Assembly (NCBI GenBank): GCA_003116995.1
Contig: BDSL01000004.1
Location: 248,001 to 312,000 of the forward strand
Length of the DNA: 64,000 nt
Direction of reading: 5' to 3'
Origin: Yamagishiella unicocca
Taxonomy: Eukaryota > Chlorophyta > Chlorophyceae > Chlamydomonadales > Volvocaceae
Of this stretch, positions 10,602 through 20,927 are shown one piece after another. Within the stretch, counting starts at the first letter, position 1. The number at the start of each line of letters is the position of its first letter. The notes beneath the pieces were generated by a model. The model saw nothing but the letters and a program-made list of their open reading frames with translations. It had not been told where the DNA came from and made no database searches. Made by a program: the position numbers and the translations under genes.

Positions 10602-13141
10602 TGGAGGAAGAGGCGAAAGGCGGGGGAGAGAGGGACGGGAGCTGGAGCTGGAGATGAGCCTCGTGTGCAAGCTGGTGCGCGTGCTGCGGGTTGAACCTCA
10701 GAGCTCCCCACAAAGCCGTGCCCGTGCACTCAGCTTCACCCAGCCAGCAGGATTCCACGGCGAGACGCGACTGTATGGCATGTGCGGCCCCTCCAATGCA
10801 GCGAAAGCGGTTTTGTCGTCCCCGGGGTGGGGTGAGCCCACATCGTTGCGTGAATTCACGCTGCCACCTTAGGCCGCAATACATGCTCTTGGTGACCCAC
10901 GTATGGCTCCAATGAGGCCCATTTGAGCGTGTATCCACGAATTTTCATGCCTCAAATGGCACTTGGCGTTGGAGGCGGAACTGGACAGCCAAGTGGACGG
11001 CATACAATTAGCTCCTTCGACCTACCCATACATGAACATAGCGCTACATTGCAGCGGTTGAACAGGCTCTTGCTGCTGGGCCTGCAGGCGTGGCAGCCGA
11101 AGTGCAATTAGGGTGTGTGACAGATAGCAGATCCATCAAGCAGGCCAAGCAGTCCCATAAATTTTGAAGTAAGCATTTTACAATCAAGGACATCGCAGAG
11201 CGTTTAAACCTTATTAACGGCTCCTGCTCCTCTATATCAAGTGCCAGCTTGCCCGTTGAGCGCGGGTCAGTGTTGGTAGACGGCATTTGTGCGTGCCACA
11301 GGGATACAAACCATCGGGGCGCTAGCGCATCCCTGAAACGAAGTGAAAGCTGCGACGTGGTTTCGGAGGGGAAGTCCTCTGTGGATCTGTCCACGGCCAG
11401 CGTGATCCCTTTCTAAGCGGGCGACAACTAACAACCATCTTCATAATCGAGCCTTCGAAAATGCTGTTGAGGATGAGCTCTGAAACCCGAATGCACGCAA
11501 CGTGATAACGGACAGCCCTCACCCAACTTACGTCAACGTGCTCCTATCATATTTTCCGCATGCATAACATTATTGCCAGTTTCCAGGTCATGGTTCCGCG
11601 TGAGCGCGTGGCAGGCCTTTCTCTGAGGAGGCGGACAGACATGACGAAATCCCGGTAGTTATGGTGAAACGTAAACACTGCTTGGACCATAGACACGCCT
11701 TTATACAGAAAATATAAAGGCGGGGATTGGTATATTTGCGACGGCATACAACGTTTGCCGTGAAGGCGCGGAGTAGGCGAGTAGCTGAAATGTAACGTGC
11801 AGAAGCGCATGCGTTTCCAAGTGCGCTCCTTTACTCTATTATTATTTGCTGCAAATAAGTCGTTTTGCAATAAAACCATGGCATGGATCTTTTAGAGGGA
11901 TCTCTATCAGCATTGTGATTGGCATTCTGGTGTTGCGTCCTGGGAAATGGATCGCATCGCGCACGCACTGGTGACCTGCAAAAGCATCGGTTAAGGCGGG
12001 ACGTGCTGTAGTCTCTGTCCTTTGCCCACGTCTTCTTTCCACTGTATCGCATCATGAAAGGGACGCTTCTCGAGGCTACATGCACGGGCTGCAGGGCCCT
12101 GTATCGTGTTTGTGAGTCCGCTGCAATCCAGCAAGAAGAATGAGAGGTAATCATTTTTAATTAATAAAATGTTACATTGTAACATCGATGTTCCATTACA
12201 GCAATTTTGAAAATTTCTGGGATGAAAGGTAAACATAACCCAAGCAAGGACCGTACCGGTACCTGGTCATCGTTTTTAGTACCAGTCTACAAACACGCGA
12301 ATCGTGCTCAGGACAGATGCTTGCAATGCTCAATTAATATTACTTGTGGACGCGCGGCGTCACCATAGGCCCGGCTGCGTTACGGATGATGCTAATTTGT
12401 GGCTGCCTTAGTGGCAGGGCGCAGCGGCCGGTAAAACACGGGAAATCTACAACGTTAAATAATGACGTAGGGCTGAATACAGATTCACAAGTTAAGTCTG
12501 AGGTGAGGCGCGCGCCTGCTGGATGCCGACGCGCGAAGCGCGGTCACAAGAGAGCACACCGGATTTCAACTGAATTGTTATTATGAACAGGACGTTCTGC
12601 TGGACGCGTCGGCAACGGATGTTAAACCAGGCCCAGGTATGCTGCGATTGGCTCAACGGTATTCGCTGCCAACTAGGGTCCCAAAGCCATACACTGGCCA
12701 TCACATGAATTCCATAGCCACCATCTCTGCTTGCTTAGCGCAAGGCCATCGAGGCAGTTCAGGGTGGGTTGAGGGCCGGGCCGGGCTGCGCCCCAGCCCC
12801 CGGTCGTGGCCAGTCGATGGATGACCGGCTGGGGGAACCGGGGAACCGGGGCTTCGGGATCAGGAGGTAGTGGATCGCCCCGCCACATCCTCTCCGTCAC
12901 GACTGCCTTCCGATGGCGCAAGGGGCGTCATCCTGGTGCATATGCTGACACCGGTTAAGTTACGTTTTTGGGTGTTTGCAAGCATGGGGATGTAGCCGCC
13001 GAACGAACAGCTGCTCATGTCGGGGGCCCCCTCCCTCGAACACACACGCCATCACCATTCCCTTCTTTTTTCTCCGAAACTCCTTAGCACTGACGACATC
13101 ACGCCAATTTAGCATGACCGCGATGCACTAATGGACTAAGC
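10602..13141. other. Intergenic stretch, no gene seen
   Basis: This lies upstream of the GGT start. Base composition drops toward AT in places (for example around 12150-12220). Open frames are short and unlike algal coding sequence. No transposon ends, terminal repeats or protein motifs were recognised. The part near 10602-10800 is the likely GGT promoter and 5' UTR. Confidence 0.5.
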
Positions 13142-13818
13142 ATGTCGTGCCCTTCATCGCGAAACGGCGCTGCACACACGGCCTCAGTGACAGGTCAAAT
13201 GCCTATGTGCCCATCCACCCACCAGGCGACGAGACTTACAGCGATTTCGCAGGCTACAGTAGGCCCCACTCGGCGGGCACTCCACCGCAATATGCGGGGC
13301 TTTCACAACTAACTGTCGGCGTGGCAGTCCATGCAACCATGTACGACGAAATGGACGGTCGCAACCTGGGCAACGGCACCCCTAGCTTCATCCTCAGCAC
13401 CATTTCTGAAGATGATGTTGACGAGGGCTTGGTATACTACGGCCAGCACTCGGACAGCAGAGCCGGCGGCGGCATCAATGTCCACATCGCCGACGCTCGG
13501 TCCTTTGCAATCATCTTGAGTGCGCCGCTGAGTACCGTGTTTGAGGACTGCGACGAGGAGGGCCTGGCATCCGGCAACTGCTACTCGGCCGAAGTGCCGG
13601 GCAGCAATGTCCGCGAGCCCAACGGGAACCTTGTACACGGCATTTCGGCGCCAGCTAACTGCATGACAGTGGCCACTACGAGGCCCAACAACAGCGACAA
13701 CGGCGGGACGGCTAAGCCACAGTCAGCTGCGAAGATGACGTCACCGAAGGGGAGCTGGGGTTTGGAGCAATCGCCGGCAAAGGTATCTGGTGCTTCGCTG
13801 GCTGTCTGGTACTTTTAA
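13142..13818 (+). CDS. Doubtful hypothetical protein with an internal acidic repeat
   Basis: An open frame ends at TAA 13818. It has algal-like codon use and no recognised domain. Two stretches resemble each other: LSTISEDDVDEGLVYYG and LSTVFEDCDEEGLASGN. There is no in-frame ATG at the 5' end of the long frame: it opens at GTG 13147, and the first in-frame ATG is 13339. An ATG at 13142 in another frame could join it through a short intron (donor near 13193, acceptor near 13250) with matching phase. This is weak support. It could be a young lineage-specific gene or chance. Confidence 0.3.
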
Positions 13819-14565
13819 AGGAGGCCCAAACGAGCGCTGTCGGGCTTCAGCTCATTGGCCTGATCCGGCAAGCGGTCTTGGTGCACGTTCTTACTGCGCA
13901 TCACATGAGTGGGGGTACGAGGGACTGCAAGCATGCGTGTACTGAAAGAAGGGGATTTGGAAGGCTGTCTTCATTCGGGTTGGAGGGAGTAGCTGGGGTG
14001 GATGGCCCCTGTAGTCGATGCATTCTAAGACTGCCGTGAGGGAACGGACGGCTTTGGGGGTACAATGGTCTCCAATGGTTTCGCGAATCCGCTGCACGGA
14101 GGTCAAAAGACGGCACCCGCATGCAGCCTGGGACACGCAACAGCATAATAGGCGCGCGGTGGTTACTATGGTGAAAACGACTTGATGCGCGCCGGCCGCC
14201 TGCATTTCTACCCGAAGCTTGGGCTTGGGTGTAGTAGTAATTGTTGGGTGCGTAGAGCGCACTGAGCTTGGTGAGGGGTAACCTTGGGTTTTTATCTTCG
14301 CACTCGTCAATCCTAGTGCTGAGTATTCGCTTAGGTGTCCATAGTGTTGACTGTCCATTTCGCGTATCGCTTGGTAGTCGGTCGGCAAGTTGCCCCACCC
14401 TTTGGTATTAGTCGTCATGGAAAGTGCGATAATGGTAAACTTCGAGATTGAGTTCATTCCCCCGTCATGAGTGTGTCTGCTGGGCCTTGCTAGTCCCCTG
14501 CGCTGCAGAAATGGAGGGTCCTCATTTATATGATTGGTTTGGCAATGCTGTTGTAGTTGTGGAGG
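13819..14565. other. Non-coding stretch before the duplication
   Basis: Nothing convincing was found. A 188-codon frame on the minus strand (14457-13891) begins with ATG but has codon use and composition unlike the window's real genes. Confidence 0.4.
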
Positions 14566-15799
14566 TGGGGCGCTTTCATATTCTTGGGGATCACGTTCGT
14601 ATATCGTTCGTATATGATATAGTTACAGCCCAGGCATGCGTTAGGCGTGGGGGACAATTAGGGGCATGTCCATATCTTTTGAGTTGCACTTGCTGCATGC
14701 CGGTATGATGCGGTCTGTCCTGTGCCAACCATTCCCAACCTTCAAGACTTCAAGCTGCCACCAATTTACAACCCGCTGAGCAAGCGGTGCGTACAAGTCT
14801 GTTGCCGTGGGTAGTGACGGCGCGGAGGTAAGGGCGCTGTCGCCCTCATCTTGATGCGACACCACCCGCCGAGCTCAGGAGCTGAAGCTTGATTGCCCGA
14901 TCCGGCTTGCTCTTGTAGTTACTGATTGCGTGTATGAGGCATATCGGAATGTTGGGGCTGCTTTCGGTCATCTGGTTTACTCGCTGACCTGGCGCGACGG
15001 TGAGCCGTTTTACGGTAGCGCGGCCCGTCACTTGTGAGTGCATATTTGCAGCGCGCGTGTCTCAGCGCATAGCTTGATGTCAAGGTGATTCTCCTTGCCC
15101 TTTACGCGCGGGGACCTTACGGTATACGTAGTGGCATTACACAACGCTCATAAAGGAGTCCCTGTCTTGGTCACATGGTACCTGGGGCGCTTTCATATTC
15201 TTGGGGATCACGTTCGTATATCGTTCGTATATGATATAGTTACAGCCCAGGCATGCGTTAGGCGTGGGGGACAATTAGGGGCATGTCCATATCTTTTGAG
15301 TTGCACTTGCTGCATGCCGGTATGATGCGGTCTGTCCTGTGCCAACCATTCCCAACCTTCAAGACTTCAAGCTGCCACCAATTTACAACCCGCTGAGCAA
15401 GCGGTGCGTACAAGTCTGTTGCCGTGGGTAGTGACGGCGCGGAGGTAAGGGCGCTGTCGCCCTCATCTTGATGCGACACCACCCGCCGAGCTCAGGAGCT
15501 GAAGCTTGATTGCCCGATCCGGCTTGCTCTTGTAGTTACTGATTGCGTGTATGAGGCATATCGGAATGTTGGGGCTGCTTTCGGTCATCTGGTTTACTCG
15601 CTGACCTGGCGCGACGGTGAGCCGTTTTACGGTAGCGCGGCCCGTCACTTGTGAGTGCATATTTGCAGCGCGCGTGTCTCAGCGCATAGCTTGATGTCAA
15701 GGTGATTCTCCTTGCCCTTTACGCGCGGGGACCTTACGGTATACGTAGTGGCATTACACAACGCTCATAAAGGAGTCCCTGTCTTGGTCACATGGTACC
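14566..15799. repeat. Perfect 617-bp tandem duplication
   Basis: Positions 14566-15182 and 15183-15799 read the same base for base, head to tail with no spacer. The unit begins TGGGGCGCTTTCATATTCTT and ends TCACATGGTACC. No gene or terminal inverted repeat was recognised in it. Because the copies are identical, the event is either very recent or an assembly artefact. Confidence 0.95.
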
Positions 15800-16361
15800 T
15801 AGCCGCCTCAACATGCCATGGCCTCCTTGGGAAATGAGCGTCCTGCGGCTCCTCCAGGCAGGGCCAGGGAATCCAGGAACAGTGCTTGGAGGGCGAGCCG
15901 CATGTCCGGCAGTCGGCAGGTGGCCAGCGAGGGAGGACACGCGCGGTAGGGCTCGCGGCGGTTGCAACGGTGTGAGGAAAGAAGGATGTCCAACACGCAA
16001 AACATCGTCGTCTGATTGGCCCCATCTGGATGAGCCAACAAGTGAGGCGGTCAGTTGTACAGCAATCTTATCTTCCCGAGACGGTGTACATCTCCAACTC
16101 TGCAACGTGCCGTACATGCATCACGGAAAGATCATAAGAAGGGCCTCTTCCTTCAGGAAAGCGAATACAGCCCGCTCAGACGCCATATACTCGGTGCCCT
16201 CCTACGTGCGCCTGCAAACCAAAATGCGCTCCATCAGCGAAGCGCGCAGGAGCTTGTCAGCCGACAACTCACCCATCCGCTCGCTCACCACTCGGGGACA
16301 CGGGACACGGCTCCCTCACAAAACTCCCGCACTTCCGCCTAATACAAACGCTTTGCGCCAA

Positions 16362-18800
16362 TCATTTCTTGACGATTTGGGCTCCGTAGTAGTCCGGCTC
16401 TTTGCCCGGCGTCCACTGTGGGCATCAGCAGGCAGGCAGGTCCGCAGGCAGGTCCGCAGGCTGATCAGTAGGCTGAGCAACAACGGCGCCATCAGCGGCA
16501 CACAGGAAACTGACGCACCTCCACCGCCGCAAGGACCTGCGCGCACGCTCGCTATTCCTTCCTCTATTGTCTGTTGCACTACCACTCGTTTCGGCGTTAT
16601 GAACGTAAGCGACGCTGTCCTTATTACAACGTCTTCGCACCAGCAGGCGAGGCAGGCAGGCAGGGGCGGCGACACCATAGCACCAGTGGAGCCGCCGCGC
16701 CCCGCTGGACCTCGACCCGGAAGCGCAAAGCTCAGGGCGCCTCACCTTGATGTTGCAGCCAATGCTGGGACGGGACTTGGGGGCGGGCTTGCCGGCCAGG
16801 GTCGCGTCCAGCGCGGCGCGGATGTCGGCGCCTGCGTGGCCACGAGGTAAGGTGAGGAGCGGTGCGGTGAGGGGAGGTGAGGTGACTAACGGGGGGCTGG
16901 TTGCAGTCCGCAAGCCGGGCCCACCGCCCTTCGCAAGCAGGAAGACACAGGGGCGACGCCGCGTGCCCCGGTAGGGGTGTCCGTGTGATCCACCTGAGCG
17001 CACAGGGCTGCCGGGGTGCGCACTTACTGGTGGGGATCTGCGGCGGGTCCTGCTTGGGGCGGGTGGCGTCCCACTGGTGGGAGCGAGGCGAGGTAGGGAT
17101 GCGCCGGCGGAGGGAAGGACGCAGGGGCAGGAAGGCCTTAGATGAGGCGCCAGAGGCATTGCACGAATGGCTTATCCAACGCCTGTCCCTGCGACCCTTG
17201 GATGCATTGGCCGCCCCCGATGGCCTTGCCAAGGCCGATGTGCCATTCCGCCTCCGTAAGCCAGCAAACAGCAGAATCCTCAAGTCGTCCTTCCCCGCGC
17301 TCCTGGCCCCCCTACCTTTTCCCGTCAACGGTTTTTATGCCCCCTCCCCCCCTCTACCTGGCCATGGTAGGTCAGCTTCATGTCCGCGTCGAAGACGTAG
17401 AACTCGGGCGTGCAGGCGGCCTTGTACGCCTGCGCAACCGGGGTGCAGGAGGTAGGCAGAGCGGGTAAAGGCAGTTGGGTTGCACCACGACGAGAGACGC
17501 ACAGAAGGCAGTTGCCCCCCCCAACCAAACCTCCCCCACGCTTAACGCCTCCCGGCGCCAGCACCATCCCAGCAGTGCCCCGCCAGCGGCGAACCTCGGC
17601 ATACCTTGGCAACGTCCTGTGACTCATCGAACAGGTACGGGAAGGTGTAGCCGTACGCCTGCGCACGATGAACATGTCACCCCTAATTGTATGCAACGGG
17701 CTCAATACCGGGAATTTGAAACCCCGGATCGGCGCCCTACGCTCCTGCCAGCGCCAGGCCCCAAGCACTCAGAGCGATAAACGCACCTTCGCGTCCTCCG
17801 CCATCTTCTCGGGTCCATCCTTTGGGTGCGTCTCCTTGGAGTTGCTGCTAATGGCCACCGCCTTAAGCCCCTGCTTCGAGTACTCGTTCACCACGTCAAC
17901 GATGGCTCCCTTGAGGTGCACCACGTAAGGGCTGCGGGCGTTGGAGGACCGGGGCTGGGGTTCAGGGGGTAGGGGGAAAGGCGCGGATTGTGGGTGCGGC
18001 AGGCGGGCGGCGAGGAGCGGTGGATGAGTGGCTGGTCGGGCAGGGCAGAGCAGCAAGCGATGTATGCGGCCGGCACGTGGCCGCCCGCGCGGCGCACCAA
18101 TGGTTGCAAATGAACATGACCAGGGTTGCCGGCGCGCCCTTGAAGTCGTTTAGGTTGACCATTTTGCTTGTGACCACGTCCGGCAGCTGCGAAGCATGGG
18201 TACGGCACAGCGGTTGCAGTTACTAGGGAAAACACGCGGACACCAAATATGTCAGAGTATTGAAGCCCAGCTGGAAGTAGGTTACGTAAGTTGCACGGAG
18301 CTGACGTCATTGCCAACGGCGCGCGGATTGCCAAAGAGAAATGTTTGTTGTGCAAGCGGGTGGCCAACCCAGAACGCGCTGCTTGAGTGTCACGCAGACC
18401 GCTGTCTTGGCGATGTGCGACTTGCCATGGGGACCTTCTGCATTGGCTCTACATCTGCTCATTACCCACCCACTGCACCAGATGAACCCAGAACACACGC
18501 AGGCAGCCTGCACGACTCCACTGCCGCGTTTTTTATGCTGGCGCACAGCTATACTGTAGAATTGGTACACAGAGAGTGCGACCGACTTCGGCGACCGCGG
18601 CAAGTCAAGCGACGTTCGCGGACTACGCAGTCTACCTCGAAGTGCGGTGCCGGCTCGCCGATGGGGAGATCCACGCTCTCAGTCTTGGCGCGAGCGATGT
18701 GCAACCTGCGGGCAGGCGCCATTACTGGTGCGCAAGCCAAGCCAGCACGGCGCTGGCCGGCCTGGACGCACGCGCTGTAGGATCGCACTGCTAGGGCCAT
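16362..18800 (-). CDS. Thioredoxin-fold AhpC/TSA (peroxiredoxin-like) protein, 8 exons
   Basis: Exons: 18800-18636, 18186-18098, 17931-17787, 17658-17605, 17429-17358, 17073-17028, 16831-16746, 16415-16362. Every junction is GT-AG and in phase, giving 236 residues. The core has the family landmarks in order: LPIGEPAPHFE, VMFICNHCPYVVHLKG with the CxxC pair at Cys82/Cys85, VAISSNSKETHPKDGPEKM, YTFPYLFDESQDVAK, FYVFDADMKLTYHGQ, and a PSIGCNIKW-type end spliced across the last intron. These proteins resemble AhpC/TSA peroxiredoxins of bacteria and plastids. Thiol-disulfide or peroxide chemistry is likely, but the substrate is unknown. The first 41 residues are rich in Arg, Ala and Ser without acidic residues and look like a plastid or mitochondrial transit peptide. 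The start is 217 bp from a divergent gene. Confidence 0.95.
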
Positions 18801-19017
18801 GATGTACAGCTATGCAATAAAGGTCCGCCTTAATTTTCTCCATTTCGCGTTTGTCTACCGGTACTGCGACTTCGTTCCCGGTTTCGGAGCAGATTGGCCC
18901 AGCCAACCGAGCACAGCCTTACGCATACATAATTTACACAGTTCGGGCTTGGATAGCCCGAATGTATCTTGGGCTTTTTGTGGTGTGTATTGGTAGCTGT
19001 GCGCTTTGTCAAACGCC
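18801..19017. promoter_or_regulatory. Short shared 5' region between divergent genes
   Basis: Only 217 bp separate the ATG of the peroxiredoxin-like gene (minus) from the ATG of the F-box-like gene (plus). Both promoters and 5' UTRs must fit here. No sharp TATA box was identified. Confidence 0.55.
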
Positions 19018-19884
19018 ATGCAGACGCGCCAGCGCAGTAGGGCTATAGCAACAGCCATAGACCAGAATGTTCCATGCTGGATGCCTGAGGAGGTGCAGCT
19101 GAGGTTGCTGGACTGGACCTTGCGAGGGTGCGCGACGCCCGCATTCGGCAATGGGATGCTGACAAATCCTGCGCGCGAGCTAGTAGGAATAATGCTGGTG
19201 TGCCGCACTTGGAGGGATTATGTGTCGAGACACCCAGACATGTGTCGCCGCCAGGTCTCCGCGACGGGTCTCCGCGTCGCATGGCTCCTCGACGTAGCGC
19301 ACTTGGCGTGCATCGAGGGCCGGTCAAAACGGACGAAGCTCAAGCGAATCCCTCAATCCGTGAGGCTGTTGCTTCACGACGAGGACTGCGGTGCCGGCGG
19401 CATCAGCTGTCCCGCGGCGGGCCCCTCTGTCGGGCGCAACAACAGCGACAGCTCCCGCTGGTGCACCGCGCGGGTGCTTCACAGCCAGCGCTCAAAATTT
19501 GAAAGTTCACGGGTTCCAGACCGTGTGCCGTTGTTGGCTATCGACGCAGGCACCCTCCGGCGAGGAGAGCTCCGGTGGCTGGTGCGGGTGACGTCGTTCC
19601 TCGATACTGAATACCTGTGCCCTCTGGTGCTGCGACTAATGTTTCCCAGCCAGTCCAAGCCGCCTCTGCGCGCCACTGACCTTGTCGCTTCGGCAGAGGA
19701 CGACGATGGCACGCGCACCCTTGACGGGCCGTCAGAGCACGACAAGGGAGGAGCCGTCTCGGCGGTTGGTCTCTCGCGGGCTGACGTCACAGCTCTGGCG
19801 TCACCGACCCTTGCCGTCGAGAGCGACGGGAACTACCTGTATGTGGTGCCGACGGCCGCCACGCTGCGTCACGCCTTGGCTTGA
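19018..19884 (+). CDS. F-box-like protein, intronless
   Basis: A single uninterrupted frame of 288 codons runs from ATG 19018 to TGA 19884. Near residues 23-75 it has an F-box-like arrangement: WMPEEVQLRLLDWTLRG, then ELVGIMLVCRTWRDYV. The phrase 'hydrophobic-VCRxWRxhh' is the classic second half of an F-box, the Skp1-binding part of SCF ubiquitin ligases. No LRR, Kelch or WD repeats follow, so no substrate domain is seen. The C-terminal half has an acidic linker (EDDDGTRTL) and a hydrophobic end. It could also be an unrelated helical protein. The lack of introns is unusual beside multi-exon neighbours and may point to a retrocopy. Confidence 0.6.
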   Translation: MQTRQRSRAIATAIDQNVPCWMPEEVQLRLLDWTLRGCATPAFGNGMLTNPARELVGIMLVCRTWRDYVSRHPDMCRRQVSATGLRVAWLLDVAHLACIEGRSKRTKLKRIPQSVRLLLHDEDCGAGGISCPAAGPSVGRNNSDSSRWCTARVLHSQRSKFESSRVPDRVPLLAIDAGTLRRGELRWLVRVTSFLDTEYLCPLVLRLMFPSQSKPPLRATDLVASAEDDDGTRTLDGPSEHDKGGAVSAVGLSRADVTALASPTLAVESDGNYLYVVPTAATLRHALA

Positions 19885-20927
19885 GCCTGCCGTGCCTACG
19901 ACATGGAAAGCGGCAACGAAAAGGGGGGCCGATGTGCCGGGAGCGATGTGCCGTAGGTTTTTAAAGATATTATCTGGCCGACTAGGAGGCAATTATCAGT
20001 GAGATCGAGGGCATTCCTGGCCAGGGCTCGGTGTTGGGGCGGCTCTGTTGTTGCTTGGATGGGATCGGGAGCTTTTGGGGAAAACCCCGACCTGCCCCGA
20101 CCGATAAAATGTGCCAGTGCTCGTAGGCGCAAACAGCTATCATGATCATGTTAGATGTCGCGGCTGGTTTAGACCTGGCAATGGCCTGAGCCCAGGCCTG
20201 ACCAGGCTGCTGTCGACTTCGTTACTGCGCAGCCTGGCATAGTTGGACGCACAAGGCCACATCATGTGACAAGACTTCCATGTGAGAATTGACCCCCTTA
20301 TTATCCCGTGCTGGGTTTGCCTATTTGTATCTGCGGCCTTCGCTGAGCCAGGGGCCCTTCCCTCGTCATTTTACGACGCAACGTCCCTGCTATGAGCAAG
20401 ATAAGGCAGTATTGGCTTGGATGCCATGTTAGTCCGGTGAAATGTTTGCTGCTATTGCTGTTAGGGGTCCCTTGAAACTTGTCGGACTACCTGTAACTTG
20501 GCTAGCCTTACGGCTAGCTAGAGAGGGGGTGTTAACTGTTAGGGAAGCCTCACTTCCCAACCTGCAATGTTTTACAGCTACTGGGACTAACTTCGATTAC
20601 AGTTTCTGTGACTACCAGCTAAGGATACATGTGCAAGTTGGATGTTCCTTTGGTCTCAGTATGTACGGGTTCGTACAGCCAGAAGCATTGTGGCGAGCCA
20701 GGTCGCACGAACCGAAAGCTCGCAGGGCAAGATAGAAAACCTCCGCAACCAATTTATCTTGCCAATCTCTAAGATCGAGTCTGTTTACAATGTGTCAATT
20801 CAAACGTTGCGTAATGACGGACAGTGACGCACAGCTAACCATTCAGCATGGTGTAGATAAATGTAAACTACATCAATAGTACCCCCGATGCGCCTATCTA
20901 GGTTGCGTCGGCCCCTGTCGAGCCAGA
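19885..20927. other. Intergenic stretch
   Basis: It is AT-richer than the flanking genes. A TGTAA at 20492-20496 could serve as poly(A) signal for the F-box-like gene, about 600 nt after its stop. No other feature was seen. Confidence 0.4.

Noticed and set aside
13891..14457. 188-codon minus-strand frame starting with ATG
   Set aside because: No motif, codon use unlike the real genes, no splice or UTR support.
14566..15799. Transposon explanation for the 617-bp repeat
   Set aside because: The copies abut with no spacer, no terminal inverted repeats and no recognisable transposase or target-site duplication.
16362..18800. Classic 2-Cys peroxiredoxin
   Set aside because: The active site is a CNHC pair in the MFICNHCPYV context and the length is 236 residues. 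This is the thioredoxin-like AhpC/TSA branch, not a typical 2-Cys enzyme.
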